Origin: Falcatimonas sp. MSJ-15
GTDB taxonomy: Bacteria; Bacillota; Clostridia; Lachnospirales; Lachnospiraceae
NCBI RefSeq assembly: GCF_018918265.1
Contig: NZ_JAHLQC010000008.1
Location: 62,001-126,000, forward strand
Direction of reading: 5' to 3'
Length of the DNA: 64,000 bases
Positions 1 to 9,480 of this stretch are shown piece after piece (position 1 is the first letter of the stretch; every line of letters begins with the position of its first letter). Below the pieces are notes generated by a model. It did not search any database. It was not told the DNA's origin and saw only the letters and a list, made by a program, of their open reading frames with translations. A program made the position numbers and the translations under genes.

Positions 1-2
1 AT

Positions 3-1796
3 GACTCTGGCTTTAACGATTCTGATGATAGCGATGATGACTCTGACTTTAATGATTCAGATAATGAATTGGATACTGAACCGGTCAGAGATTCAGATGA
101 CGATGATGATTCTGTTCTCAACTATCATCGTGCAGATACAGCTGTATTATCAGCTAATATGAGTAATACACAGAATAGTGACACAGATAGTAGTAATGAC
201 ATAGATTCAGATAATGACTTAGATAGTGATAGCGATTCAGATAATGACGTAGAATCTGACAATTCAGATAATAGCTCTGATTCATCTTCAGATTCTTCAA
301 TACTTAAAGATCTTGAAGCTGGACTTGATTCAGAAGCTCCGGATACGATTCCTGAAGCTGTAACTAATTATGGTTTTGATAATACTGACGAAGAACTTTT
401 GCACCAGATTATCTATTGTATCAATTCAGCTACAGTAACAGGTGATACGAATGTAGGAGGAATTGTTGGTAATATCTCATACGAGATACCAGGTAATAAA
501 GTGGATGATCCGCCAGACAGTGACTTTGGTACAGAACTTGATAATAGTATAGAGATTGTCGGAAGTATTAATGATGGAGATATTACTTTTACAACTAAGA
601 ATGCCGGTGGTATTGTCGGACATGCCTCTGCCGGTTCAATTACATATAATATATCAAGATGTACAATAACAGGAAATGAAGGCTCTAATGCCGGTGGTAT
701 TGCAGGATATAGCAATGTCGAGGTAAGCAAATCACTCTCAGTATGTACAATTACAGCCAAAGCATGTGTCGGCGGTATTGCAGGATATTCAAATGCAATT
801 ACAGAATGTTATTCACTACCATCAATATCAAAAGATACAGAACAAAAAGGAGCTATAGCCGGCAAAGTCGGAGAATTAATTGATGCATGTTATTTTCTTA
901 ATGAAGGTATGCAGGCAGTTGATGGAATCGATTATAATCTTAAGACAGTTCCATTAACAATAGAGCAGATGACAGGCTCTTCTATACTTCCGGAAGCATA
1001 TTCTAACTTTGAGGCAGATGACTGGTGTATAGCAGATGGTGAAGGTACTTATATTCCACAGATAACATTTATATCTGATAATGATGCTAATTATATATCA
1101 GATGCACTTAGAAAAAAATCTTTAGAACTTACAGACCTTACTATACATATTAATTTTTATGACGGAGAGACACTTATCAAGACGATTGACTTATCTTATG
1201 GTGACTCAATTACAGACAGTGATATTCCGGATGTTCCATTGCATAGTGGCGAATATGGAGAATGGCCTGAATTTCAAAAAGAGAATATAACTCAAAGTGC
1301 AGACATATATGCAGTATATTCACCATTCCTCTCTTCAATTAACACAGGTGAGAATCCACCGCTTGTAATTGTTGAAGGAACATTTGATAATAATTCAACA
1401 GTGACTCTTGAAGATGTTAATCGAAATGAAGTGCGTTATCAGGCAGATTATATATTCGTTAACGGTTATAATATTGTAATTAATGATGATTCAGGTAATG
1501 AGAACAGTACAATAATGGTTCATTATCGTACTTCGATTGATAATAAGCATTTAAAACTTACAGATGCAAAAGGATATAATATTCCTTATGAACGTGACGG
1601 TGATTATGTAATATTCCAATTATATGAAGACAGAACATTTTCAGTGTTTGAGCTTCAAAAAGATTATACACATATAAAGATATTGCTAGTAGTTGTAATA
1701 GTAATATTTATTATAGCAACTGGAATATTACTAATAAGAAAAATTATCAGAAAGCGTTTGACAAAAAAACAAGACAATAATATAATTATCAAGTAA
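3..1796 (+). CDS. Surface/membrane-anchored protein with acidic Ser-Asp repeats and GLUG-like repeats; 5' end lies outside the window
   Basis: Frame is open from base 3 (DSGFNDSDDSDDDSDF...), so the listed TTG start at 69 is probably internal. GLUG-like motifs (NVGGIVGN, NAGGIVGH, NAGGIAGYSN, CVGGIAGYSN), C-terminal TM helix followed by RKIIRKRLTKK. Confidence 0.75.
   Translation, partial: DSGFNDSDDSDDDSDFNDSDNELDTEPVRDSDDDDDSVLNYHRADTAVLSANMSNTQNSDTDSSNDIDSDNDLDSDSDSDNDVESDNSDNSSDSSSDSSILKDLEAGLDSEAPDTIPEAVTNYGFDNTDEELLHQIIYCINSATVTGDTNVGGIVGNISYEIPGNKVDDPPDSDFGTELDNSIEIVGSINDGDITFTTKNAGGIVGHASAGSITYNISRCTITGNEGSNAGGIAGYSNVEVSKSLSVCTITAKACVGGIAGYSNAITECYSLPSISKDTEQKGAIAGKVGELIDACYFLNEGMQAVDGIDYNLKTVPLTIEQMTGSSILPEAYSNFEADDWCIADGEGTYIPQITFISDNDANYISDALRKKSLELTDLTIHINFYDGETLIKTIDLSYGDSITDSDIPDVPLHSGEYGEWPEFQKENITQSADIYAVYSPFLSSINTGENPPLVIVEGTFDNNSTVTLEDVNRNEVRYQADYIFVNGYNIVINDDSGNENSTIMVHYRTSIDNKHLKLTDAKGYNIPYERDGDYVIFQLYEDRTFSVFELQKDYTHIKILLVVVIVIFIIATGILLIRKIIRKRLTKKQDNNIIIK
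1758..1786 (+). promoter_or_regulatory. Sigma-A promoter TTGACA-N17-TATAAT inside the 3' end of the upstream ORF
   Basis: TTGACA at 1758-1763, 17-nt spacer, TATAAT at 1781-1786; directly precedes the riboswitch. Confidence 0.8.
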
Positions 1797-1800
1797 CGCT

Positions 1801-1952
1801 GATAAGGGAGTAGTTAGCATTTACTATAATTAGTAATGTAATGAAGTCAACATAATGATGAGATACATCTGGCTTCATTTTAAATAATGAGACTTATCTG
1901 CAGCATGTATTATATCTGCAATTATACATGCTGTAGATGAGTCTCTTTTTTT
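1801..1952 (+). ncRNA. yybP-ykoY (Mn2+) riboswitch aptamer with terminator expression platform
   Basis: GATAAGGGAGTAG...GAAGTCAACATAATGATG-AGAT-ACATCTGGCTTC...ATGAGACTTATC. P1 GATAAG/CTTATC; GACTTATC is shared with the strong terminator 1889-1952. Followed by an MntP-family gene. Confidence 0.82.
1889..1952 (+). terminator. Intrinsic terminator (riboswitch expression platform)
   Basis: GAGACTTATCTGCAGCATGTAT / ATACATGCTGTAGATGAGTCTC followed by T7. Confidence 0.85.
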
Positions 1953-2091
1953 GCACTAACTCCACAATTCGGTATAATCACTAAGTAATTGCGCTATTAT
2001 ACCTGCTCATATATAGCATAAAACTTTGCTATGCTGTAAGCAGTATCATTGCAATTATCTAAGCACAATTGTATAAAAAGGAGACACTTAT

Positions 2092-2658
2092 ATGGATTTA
2101 TTCACACTATTTATTCTGGCAGTAGGTCTGTCAATGGATGCCTTTGCAGTATCTATATGCAAAGGACTTGCAATGCAAAAAATAACAATTAAAAAAGCAG
2201 GTATTGTAGGACTGTGGTTTGGTGGTTTTCAGGCTTTGATGCCGGTTATTGGATATCTGTTAGGAAGCACATTCAAAGATAAGATTACAGCAATTGATCA
2301 CTGGATTGCATTCATCTTACTTGCTATTATAGGTGCAAACATGATAAAAGAAGCACTATCAAAAGAAGAAGAAAAAGAAGATGCATCTCTTAAGCCAAAA
2401 GAAATGCTTGTACTTGCCATAGCAACAAGTATTGATGCACTTGCAGTTGGAATCACATTCTCATTCCTTAATGTTAACATTCTGGTTGCCGCTTCATTCA
2501 TAGGAATAACAACATTTATTCTATCAGCACTTGGTGTTAAGATTGGTAATGTATTTGGAACTAAGTACAAATCAAAAGCCGAACTTACCGGTGGAATAAT
2601 CTTAATTCTTCTTGGAGTTAAGATATTACTTGAACATCTTGGAATCCTCACAATATAG
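2092..2658 (+). CDS. mntP: MntP-family manganese efflux pump
   Basis: [28 protein letters not shown]... and internal repeat [21 protein letters not shown]; Mn riboswitch upstream. Confidence 0.9.
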   Translation: MDLFTLFILAVGLSMDAFAVSICKGLAMQKITIKKAGIVGLWFGGFQALMPVIGYLLGSTFKDKITAIDHWIAFILLAIIGANMIKEALSKEEEKEDASLKPKEMLVLAIATSIDALAVGITFSFLNVNILVAASFIGITTFILSALGVKIGNVFGTKYKSKAELTGGIILILLGVKILLEHLGILTI

Positions 2659-2877
2659 TATGTAATACAGCGAAATATATTACGTAATACAGCGATATAA
2701 CAAAGAAAAGCTGCTTATTGATAATTTTTAAAATCTTAGTTTTTTATAAAATGATTTTTAATTATGATGAATAAAATGATAACGTAGAGCAATATATGTG
2801 ATTAGTAATATAATTACATAGAATAGAATATAATATATCATAGATACTAACTAATATTATGCTATATCATATTGATA

Positions 2878-2965
2878 CGATGTGACAATATGGTATGGCA
2901 TAATATGATAAAGAATAATATGGTATAGCATAATATGATAAAGAATAATATGAAATAATATGATA
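2878..2965. repeat. AT-rich tandem repeat, about 29-bp unit (aatatggtatagcataatatgataaag)
   Basis: Read directly; about 3 copies. Confidence 0.75.
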
Positions 2966-3065
2966 AATTTCATCAAAACAGACACTAATGTTGACTAATA
3001 TCCCAAATAATATTACAATTATAGAGGCTGTAAAGCAAATGTAAAATAGAAAGAAGAATATAATT

Positions 3066-3941
3066 ATGTTAAAAAAATTAGGCAGAAATGATCTGTGTTG
3101 GTGTAAAAGTGGTAAGAAATACAAATACTGTCATGAAGAGATGGATAGTAAAATAGCTGAATTCAAAAGAAAAGGATGCATAGTTCCTACAAGAGATCTG
3201 ATTAAGAATGAAGAACAGATTGCAAAGATTCGTGAGAGTGCAAAGATTAATGTTGCTGTTCTTGATTATGTTGCAGAGAATATCAAAGCCGGAATGTCAA
3301 CAGCCGAGATTGATAAACTTGTATATGATAAGACAACAGAACTTGGAGGAATACCGGCACCCCTTAATTATGAAGGATTTCCTAAGAGCGTATGTATATC
3401 AATTAATGATGAAGTATGTCATGGAATTCCATCAGACGATATCATACTTATGGATGGTGATATTGTCAATGTTGACTGTTCAACAATATATAATGGATAT
3501 TTTTCTGATTCATCAAGAATGTTTATGATTGGCAATGTGCCAGAAGAGATGAAGCGTCTTGTTGAAGTTACAAAAGAATGTGTTGAGATTGGTCTAAAAG
3601 AAGTAAAACCATACGCATTTCTTGGAGATATGGGTGAAGCAGTTCATAACCATGCAGTTAAGAATGGCTATTCAGTAGTTGAAGATATCGGTGGACATGG
3701 TGTAGGACTTAAATTCCACGAAGAACCTTGGGTAAGTTATGTAAGCCGAAAGGGAACAGAGATGTTATTAGTTCCAGGTATGATGTTCACAATAGAACCA
3801 ATGGTTAATATGGGTGAACCAGATATCTATATCGATGAAGACAACGGATGGACTGTATATACAGACGATGGGCTTCCATCTGCACAATGGGAGATACAGG
3901 TTCTTGTTACCAATGATGGATATGAAGTAATTGCATGGTAA
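3066..3941 (+). CDS. map: Type I methionyl aminopeptidase with N-terminal SEC-C zinc motif
   Basis: GRNDLCWCKSGKKYKYCH (SEC-C) then MetAP core VCISINDEVCHGIPS...GHGVGLKFHEEPWV...EPM. Confidence 0.92.
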   Translation: MLKKLGRNDLCWCKSGKKYKYCHEEMDSKIAEFKRKGCIVPTRDLIKNEEQIAKIRESAKINVAVLDYVAENIKAGMSTAEIDKLVYDKTTELGGIPAPLNYEGFPKSVCISINDEVCHGIPSDDIILMDGDIVNVDCSTIYNGYFSDSSRMFMIGNVPEEMKRLVEVTKECVEIGLKEVKPYAFLGDMGEAVHNHAVKNGYSVVEDIGGHGVGLKFHEEPWVSYVSRKGTEMLLVPGMMFTIEPMVNMGEPDIYIDEDNGWTVYTDDGLPSAQWEIQVLVTNDGYEVIAW

Positions 3942-4007
3942 GTTGAAAAAGCTGTTAAGATGGCAGAAAAGATGAATATTCCTATAATTGGAATTGTAGT
4001 GAATATG
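3941..4007 (+). pseudogene. Relic fragment duplicating an internal segment of the downstream Mrp-family gene
   Basis: 3941-4007 matches 4657-4723 (67 bp) with 3 mismatches. Confidence 0.85.
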
Positions 4008-4102
4008 CTCAAATATGCAATACAAGATATAGACAGATAATATATTAAAAGCAAATTTAGAATTCAATGATTATATATTCACATTAGATTAGGAGAGTAA
4101 CA

Positions 4103-4933
4103 ATGAGTAGTAATTGCACACATAACTGCAACACATGCAGTACAGAATGTTCTTCAAAAGAAGAAAAGAAAAGTCGTTACCTTCAGCCAAAAGATACTAC
4201 TTCAATAAAAAAAATATATGGTATAGTAAGTGGTAAAGGTGGCGTTGGTAAATCACTTGTAACAAGTCTTATGGCTTTATCATCTGCAAATAAAGGTTAT
4301 AAGACAGGAATTATGGATGCCGATATTACAGGCCCTTCCATCCCAAAAAGTTTTGGTATAAATGGAAAAGCAAAAGGTTCTGAAGCAGGACTTATACCTG
4401 AAGTATCAAAAAAAGGAATAAAAGTAATGTCAACAAATCTCTTACTTCCTAATGATACAGATCCAGTTATCTGGAGAGGACCTGTTATATCAGGAATGGT
4501 AAGTCAGTTCTATACAGATGTATTATGGGAAGATCTTGATGTTTTATATATTGATATGCCTCCAGGAACAGGAGATGTTGCATTAACTGTATTTCAATCA
4601 ATTCCAATTGATGGCATTATCATTGTAACATCACCACAAGAGTTAGTCTCAATGATAGTTGAAAAAGCTGTTAAGATGGCAGAAAAGATGAATATTCCTA
4701 TAGTAGGAATTGTAGAGAATATGTCTTATTTTATATGTCCGGACTGTAATAACAGACATTATATCTTTGGACAAAGTGATATTGAACAATTAGCATCACA
4801 ATATGGAATATCTAATACTGTAAGACTTGCAATCGATCCACAGATTGCAAACTACTGCGATAAAGGTAATATCGAAGATTATAATGGAGATAATCTCGAA
4901 CAGTTAAGTAGCCTGCTTAATAAATTAATGTAA
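4103..4933 (+). CDS. Mrp/NBP35-family Fe-S carrier P-loop ATPase
   Basis: Cys-rich N terminus, SGKGGVGKS deviant Walker A, DADITGPSIPK, CPDC motif. Confidence 0.9.
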   Translation: MSSNCTHNCNTCSTECSSKEEKKSRYLQPKDTTSIKKIYGIVSGKGGVGKSLVTSLMALSSANKGYKTGIMDADITGPSIPKSFGINGKAKGSEAGLIPEVSKKGIKVMSTNLLLPNDTDPVIWRGPVISGMVSQFYTDVLWEDLDVLYIDMPPGTGDVALTVFQSIPIDGIIIVTSPQELVSMIVEKAVKMAEKMNIPIVGIVENMSYFICPDCNNRHYIFGQSDIEQLASQYGISNTVRLAIDPQIANYCDKGNIEDYNGDNLEQLSSLLNKLM

Positions 4934-4990
4934 AAAACGATAGTTACTTTATATCGAAAAGTACCTGTCTCAACTTTATGTAGATTAGCG

Positions 4991-5020
4991 AAAAATCCCC
5001 CCAAAAGGGGGGGTTTTTTT
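4991..5020 (+). terminator. Intrinsic terminator
   Basis: AAAAATCCCCCC AAAA GGGGGGGTTTTTTT. Confidence 0.85.
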
Positions 5021-5100
5021 ATGAATAAAATATCTAGAATAAAGAGTATGGATGTGATAGAATCTTCTCACAGCATAAAATATAATAGGGAGGACACAAT

Positions 5101-5760
5101 ATGAATATATATGATATTCTTGGTCCGATAATGGTTGGACCATCAAGTTCACATACAGCCGGTGCAGTTCGAATTGGACTTATAGCTCTAAAGCTGTTAG
5201 GCGAGAGACCTGTAAAAGTAAATATAATACTTCATGGTTCATTCAGTGCTACAGGCGCAGGACATGGAACAGATAAGGCACTTATAGCAGGTGTTCTTGG
5301 TATGCATCCGGATGATATAAGAATTCCTGATAGTTTTAATATTGCGAGAGAGAAGAAACTTGAATTTTCTTTTGAAAGTAAAAATCTTAAAGATGCACAT
5401 CCTAATACTGCAATATTACAGGTAAAAGGAGAGTCAGGTCGTGAGCTTGAGATACAGGCATCCTCAGTCGGCGGAGGACGCATTATGGTTAATAAGATAG
5501 ACGGCATCGATGTTAACTTCTCAGGTGAGAGTCCGACACTCATAGTTCATAACATTGATCAGCCGGGACATGTGGCTGAAGTAACCTCAATGTTATCACA
5601 CAAATCCGTTAATATTGCAACAATGCAACTATTTCGTGATCATCGTGGTGGATATGCTGTTATGGTTATTGAAACAGACAGTGAGATTCCAGAAGAATCA
5701 ATAGAATGGCTCAGACATCTAGAGGGTGTAATAAAAGTTACATACCTCAGTGTAGAATAG
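5101..5760 (+). CDS. sdaAB: L-serine dehydratase, iron-sulfur-dependent, beta subunit
   Basis: MNIYDILGPIMVGPSSSHTAGAVRIG...; C-terminal ACT-like domain; followed by alpha subunit. Confidence 0.92.
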   Translation: MNIYDILGPIMVGPSSSHTAGAVRIGLIALKLLGERPVKVNIILHGSFSATGAGHGTDKALIAGVLGMHPDDIRIPDSFNIAREKKLEFSFESKNLKDAHPNTAILQVKGESGRELEIQASSVGGGRIMVNKIDGIDVNFSGESPTLIVHNIDQPGHVAEVTSMLSHKSVNIATMQLFRDHRGGYAVMVIETDSEIPEESIEWLRHLEGVIKVTYLSVE

Positions 5761-5768
5761 GAGGATAT

Positions 5769-6641
5769 ATGTCATACAATTCAATAGATAAGATAATTAA
5801 AAAATGCGATAAACAGAGTATATCCTTTGCAGAGGCAGTAATTCTTGATGATATGTATGAACGTAAAGTATCAAGAGATGACACCATCACACAGATGGGA
5901 GTAATGTGGGATGCTATGGTCAATGCTAATGCTACTTATAACAGAAAACAATTTTCAAAAAGTGGGCTTGTAGGTTCTCTTGGTGGTATTATGGAAGACT
6001 ATATAGGCAGTGATAAATCATACTGTGGTCCATTCGTTAATGATGTTATGGCAAGAGCATTAAAGATGGGTGAATCCAATGCATGTATGAAACGAATAGT
6101 AGCAGCACCAACAGCAGGTGCATGTGGTGTATTGCCAGCTGTACTTACAGCATGTTATGATCATGGACAGGCAGACAGAGAACAGATAATAGATGCATTA
6201 TTTGTCGCTGCAGGAATTGGTCAGATAATTGCTGCAAGAGCTTTTATAGCAGGTGCATCAGGTGGATGCCAGGCAGAGATAGGAGCTGCATCGGCTATGG
6301 CGGCAGGCGCATTAGTCTCATTAAGAGGAGGCACACCAACACAGATAGCGAGTGCAGCTGCGATTGCACTTAAGAATCTTCTTGGTCTTGTATGTGATCC
6401 TGTTGGAGGACTTGTAGAGATTCCATGTGTTAAGAGAAATGTTATCGGTTCAGTTAATGCATTATCTGCAGCTGATATGTCACTTGCGGGAATTATAAGC
6501 ATGATACCTTTTGATCAGGTTGTAGATGCTATGAGAGAAGTGGGCGAGAACATGGATGTACGATTTAGAGAAACTGGGTTAGGGGGGCTTGCTGCAACAC
6601 CAACAGCAGCCGAAATATGTAAAAACCTGAAAACCAAATAA
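5769..6641 (+). CDS. sdaAA: L-serine dehydratase, iron-sulfur-dependent, alpha subunit
   Basis: APTAGACGVLPAVL...GASGGCQAEIG...; start corrected to ATG 5769 after GGAGG (listed ORF start 5706 overlaps sdaAB). Confidence 0.92.
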   Translation: MSYNSIDKIIKKCDKQSISFAEAVILDDMYERKVSRDDTITQMGVMWDAMVNANATYNRKQFSKSGLVGSLGGIMEDYIGSDKSYCGPFVNDVMARALKMGESNACMKRIVAAPTAGACGVLPAVLTACYDHGQADREQIIDALFVAAGIGQIIAARAFIAGASGGCQAEIGAASAMAAGALVSLRGGTPTQIASAAAIALKNLLGLVCDPVGGLVEIPCVKRNVIGSVNALSAADMSLAGIISMIPFDQVVDAMREVGENMDVRFRETGLGGLAATPTAAEICKNLKTK

Positions 6642-6870
6642 AGAACTTTTTAATTATAACTAAGTAATAATTGCATATACCTTATGTTTAAAGTTATTTT
6701 AGATAGAAATGACAAAAGGTCTGTTATCGGAGCAACAATTTAGTACTTTTATCACATATTATTTAGTGATTTTTTCTAAAAAAGCTGTATTTTTTTGAAA
6801 ATTAGCTAGAAATATGTATAAATTTAGGTTATAATATGTTTATATCCAATACTAAAGGGGGACATAAGGT

Positions 6871-7518
6871 ATGAATGGAAATTTAATCATTACAATTGGC
6901 CGTGAATATGGCAGTGCAGGTAAAGAGATCGGAACAGTATTAGCTGACAGACTTGGTATAAAATGTTACGATAAGGAATTACTTGCAAAAGCAGCAAAAG
7001 AAAGCGGTATGTGTCAGGAGATATTTGAAAATCATGATGAGAAACCAACTAATAGTTTCTTATATTCACTTGTTATGGATACATATTCAATGGGATATTC
7101 AACATCAGTATTTAATGATATGCCTTTAAATCATAAGGTATTCCTGGCACAGTTTGATGCAATTAAAAAACTAGCAAGTGAAGAATCATGCGTTATTGTA
7201 GGACGTTGCGCAGATTATGCACTTGAAGAGTTTCCAAATGAAATAAGCATATTTATCTCAGCTGATATAGAAGCAAGAATTCAGAGAATTATGCGAATAT
7301 ACTCATTAACTGAAGATAAAGCCCGTGATGTAATTTTAAAAACTGATAAGAAACGAGCTAATTATTATAATTACTACTCCAATAAAAAATGGGGAGAGGC
7401 AAAAGGATATGACTTATGCATTAATAGTGCAAAAGTCGGTGTCGAAGGCGCAGTAGAGATAATAGAGAACTACATAAAGACAAAAAAGAATGCGTCTAAT
7501 AATAAATTTCATATATAG
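6871..7518 (+). CDS. Cytidylate kinase-like family protein
   Basis: ITIGREYGSAGKEIGTVLADRLGIKCYDKELL...IVGRCADYAL. Confidence 0.85.
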   Translation: MNGNLIITIGREYGSAGKEIGTVLADRLGIKCYDKELLAKAAKESGMCQEIFENHDEKPTNSFLYSLVMDTYSMGYSTSVFNDMPLNHKVFLAQFDAIKKLASEESCVIVGRCADYALEEFPNEISIFISADIEARIQRIMRIYSLTEDKARDVILKTDKKRANYYNYYSNKKWGEAKGYDLCINSAKVGVEGAVEIIENYIKTKKNASNNKFHI

Positions 7519-7600
7519 TTTAGTTTTTAATTTGAGTTTAAAAGTGTTTCAGACTAATTTAGAAAGGAGATTAATATCTGGAAGATATTAATAGCACCCG

Positions 7601-9127
7601 ATGAAAAAACACAATAAGATAACCATAAAAAAATCTGTACTTGTTGTTATGGCAACATTATCAGCAGTAGCTACAGCATCTATTGGTATATGTGTGAAAG
7701 ACTTTTTTATTAAGAATAATAATAACTATATTGCCGTTACAGATGATGAACTAACGACAGCGTTATCATCAGATACATCTAATAGTGAATTGTCAGATAA
7801 CAATATATATACTGACCGAGATTCAACAGGTGTACTTGGTGAGACAATAGAAAAAGATACACTTAATCTTGGTGCTAATGATGAATATGATTATTCATTT
7901 GCATATCAAGAAAAAGTGGACGGATATGATTACTATATTCGTGTTAACAGAGCGGCAAATTGTGTAACAATTTATGGTCTTGATGATTCAGGATTTTACT
8001 CTGTACCTTTAAGAGCAATGATATGCTCTACTGGTGAAGCAACACCACTTGGCATATATACGACAAGTGATATGTATACATGGAGAATGCTTGAAGGAGA
8101 TGTATTTGGACAATATGCGATTAGAATACATGGTTCAATTATGTTCCATTCAGTTCCATACTATACACCTAACAAAAATGATATCGAATATGAAGAATAT
8201 AACAAACTTGGTGAGAAAGCATCACTTGGATGTATAAGACTTAAAGTTGAAGACGAAAAATGGATATATGATAATTGTCCTGCCGGAACAACTGTTGATA
8301 TCTATGATGATGCCGAACATCCAGGACCACTTGGCAAACCATCTGCAATGAAGATTAATCTTGGATGTGGATGGGATCCTACAGATCCAGATGAGAATAA
8401 TCCTTGGAAACATTATGTTGCATCACTTACAGGTGTTAGCGATCGTACTGTTGAACGTGGAGATCTCACATTCAATGTAATGGATGGAGTCAAAGCTATG
8501 GACATATATGGTAATGATGTATCAGAATGTATATCAATTAATGGCAATGTTGATCTGTATACTCCTGGAACATATGAGCTTGTATACACAGCTTCTGATG
8601 GAACAGGCAATAATATATCCTATATAAGTGAAGTTACAGTAATTGATACAATTGCTCCGGTAATAACATCATATCCTGTTAACAAGCTTGTAACATCATT
8701 AACAGGTGAAGTTACTGATGATTTCTTAAGAGAAGGAATGACAGTAACAGACGCAGATATTGAGATGGATTCTTCAGATATTATACTTACATACGAACCA
8801 ATACATGAAGGATTTAATGACATATCATATACAATAACAGACATAGCAGGTAATACAACAGAATATTCTCAAAGCATCTTCGTAGATACAGTTGCACCAC
8901 AGATTATATTGAATGAAGATAAGAATATTCCTGAAGATATTGAAGTTGTAGACGAAGCATATGCAAGAAGTCGTGTGCTTGACGTAATAGAAGAGAACGG
9001 AATTGACTCAGATGGAGTAATCATTACTATCAAAAAAATCAAGAAGTCAGTATATCACATTACTTATAGCTGTACAGACTTTTATGGTAATGAATCTATT
9101 GTAACTGAAGAACTCGTAAGGCCTTAG
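7601..9127 (+). CDS. Secreted L,D-transpeptidase (YkuD) with C-terminal Ig-like (DUF5011-type) repeats
   Basis: Signal/TM N terminus; YkuD motif HGSIMFHSVPY...SLGCIRLKVED; repeated DTIAPVIT.../DTVAPQI... modules. Confidence 0.88.
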   Translation: MKKHNKITIKKSVLVVMATLSAVATASIGICVKDFFIKNNNNYIAVTDDELTTALSSDTSNSELSDNNIYTDRDSTGVLGETIEKDTLNLGANDEYDYSFAYQEKVDGYDYYIRVNRAANCVTIYGLDDSGFYSVPLRAMICSTGEATPLGIYTTSDMYTWRMLEGDVFGQYAIRIHGSIMFHSVPYYTPNKNDIEYEEYNKLGEKASLGCIRLKVEDEKWIYDNCPAGTTVDIYDDAEHPGPLGKPSAMKINLGCGWDPTDPDENNPWKHYVASLTGVSDRTVERGDLTFNVMDGVKAMDIYGNDVSECISINGNVDLYTPGTYELVYTASDGTGNNISYISEVTVIDTIAPVITSYPVNKLVTSLTGEVTDDFLREGMTVTDADIEMDSSDIILTYEPIHEGFNDISYTITDIAGNTTEYSQSIFVDTVAPQIILNEDKNIPEDIEVVDEAYARSRVLDVIEENGIDSDGVIITIKKIKKSVYHITYSCTDFYGNESIVTEELVRP

Positions 9128-9156
9128 ATTTGAAGATGGATAATCACAAGACGAAG

Positions 9157-9194
9157 AAAAAAAGCTGGCAAACTAAAAAATTGCCAGCTTTTTT
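9157..9194 (+). terminator. Intrinsic terminator
   Basis: AAAAAAAGCTGGCAA ... TTGCCAGCTTTTTT. Confidence 0.85.
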
Positions 9195-9203
9195 GTTGTA
9201 TAT

Positions 9204-9345
9204 GTGTGCCTAGCGGAGCACGTTTCTAATGGGTTAAAGTCCCAAATTCGCCTGGTAGTGAGAATGATACAGCCAAGCCAAGGGTGTCCTTCGTCCAATA
9301 ACTACTCGGAATTAACTATAGTAAATGTGGCAGATATATGGAGAA
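9204..9345 (+). mobile_element. Group II intron 5'-region remnant (no intron-encoded protein)
   Basis: GTGTGCCTAGCGGAGCACGTTTCTAATGGGTTAAAGTCCC...GCCTGGTAGTGAGAATGATACAGCCAAGCCAAGGGTGTCC...AGTAAATGTGGCAGATATATGGA resembles domain I to pre-ORF sequence of clostridial group II introns; sits just after a terminator. Confidence 0.72.
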
Positions 9346-9361
9346 AAAAGCAGCATTAGTA

Positions 9362-9480
9362 TTAATTAGTATTAGTATTATTAGTATTAGTGTTATTAAC
9401 GTTAGTATTATTAGCATTAGTATTATTAGCATTAGTATTATTAGCATTATTAATATTAACATTATCAATATTTATATTAT
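9362..9480. repeat. Degenerate 15-bp tandem repeat (attagtattattagc) within the recombinase 3' end
   Basis: Read directly; encodes (NNTNA)n on the minus strand. Confidence 0.8.

Noticed and set aside
2867-3124. 85-aa minus-strand ORF
   Set aside because: Product of the AT-rich tandem repeat and antisense to the map start; low-complexity Y/S/I sequence.
5232-6502. Minus-strand ORFs opposite sdaAB/sdaAA
   Set aside because: Antisense shadow ORFs of conserved enzyme genes.
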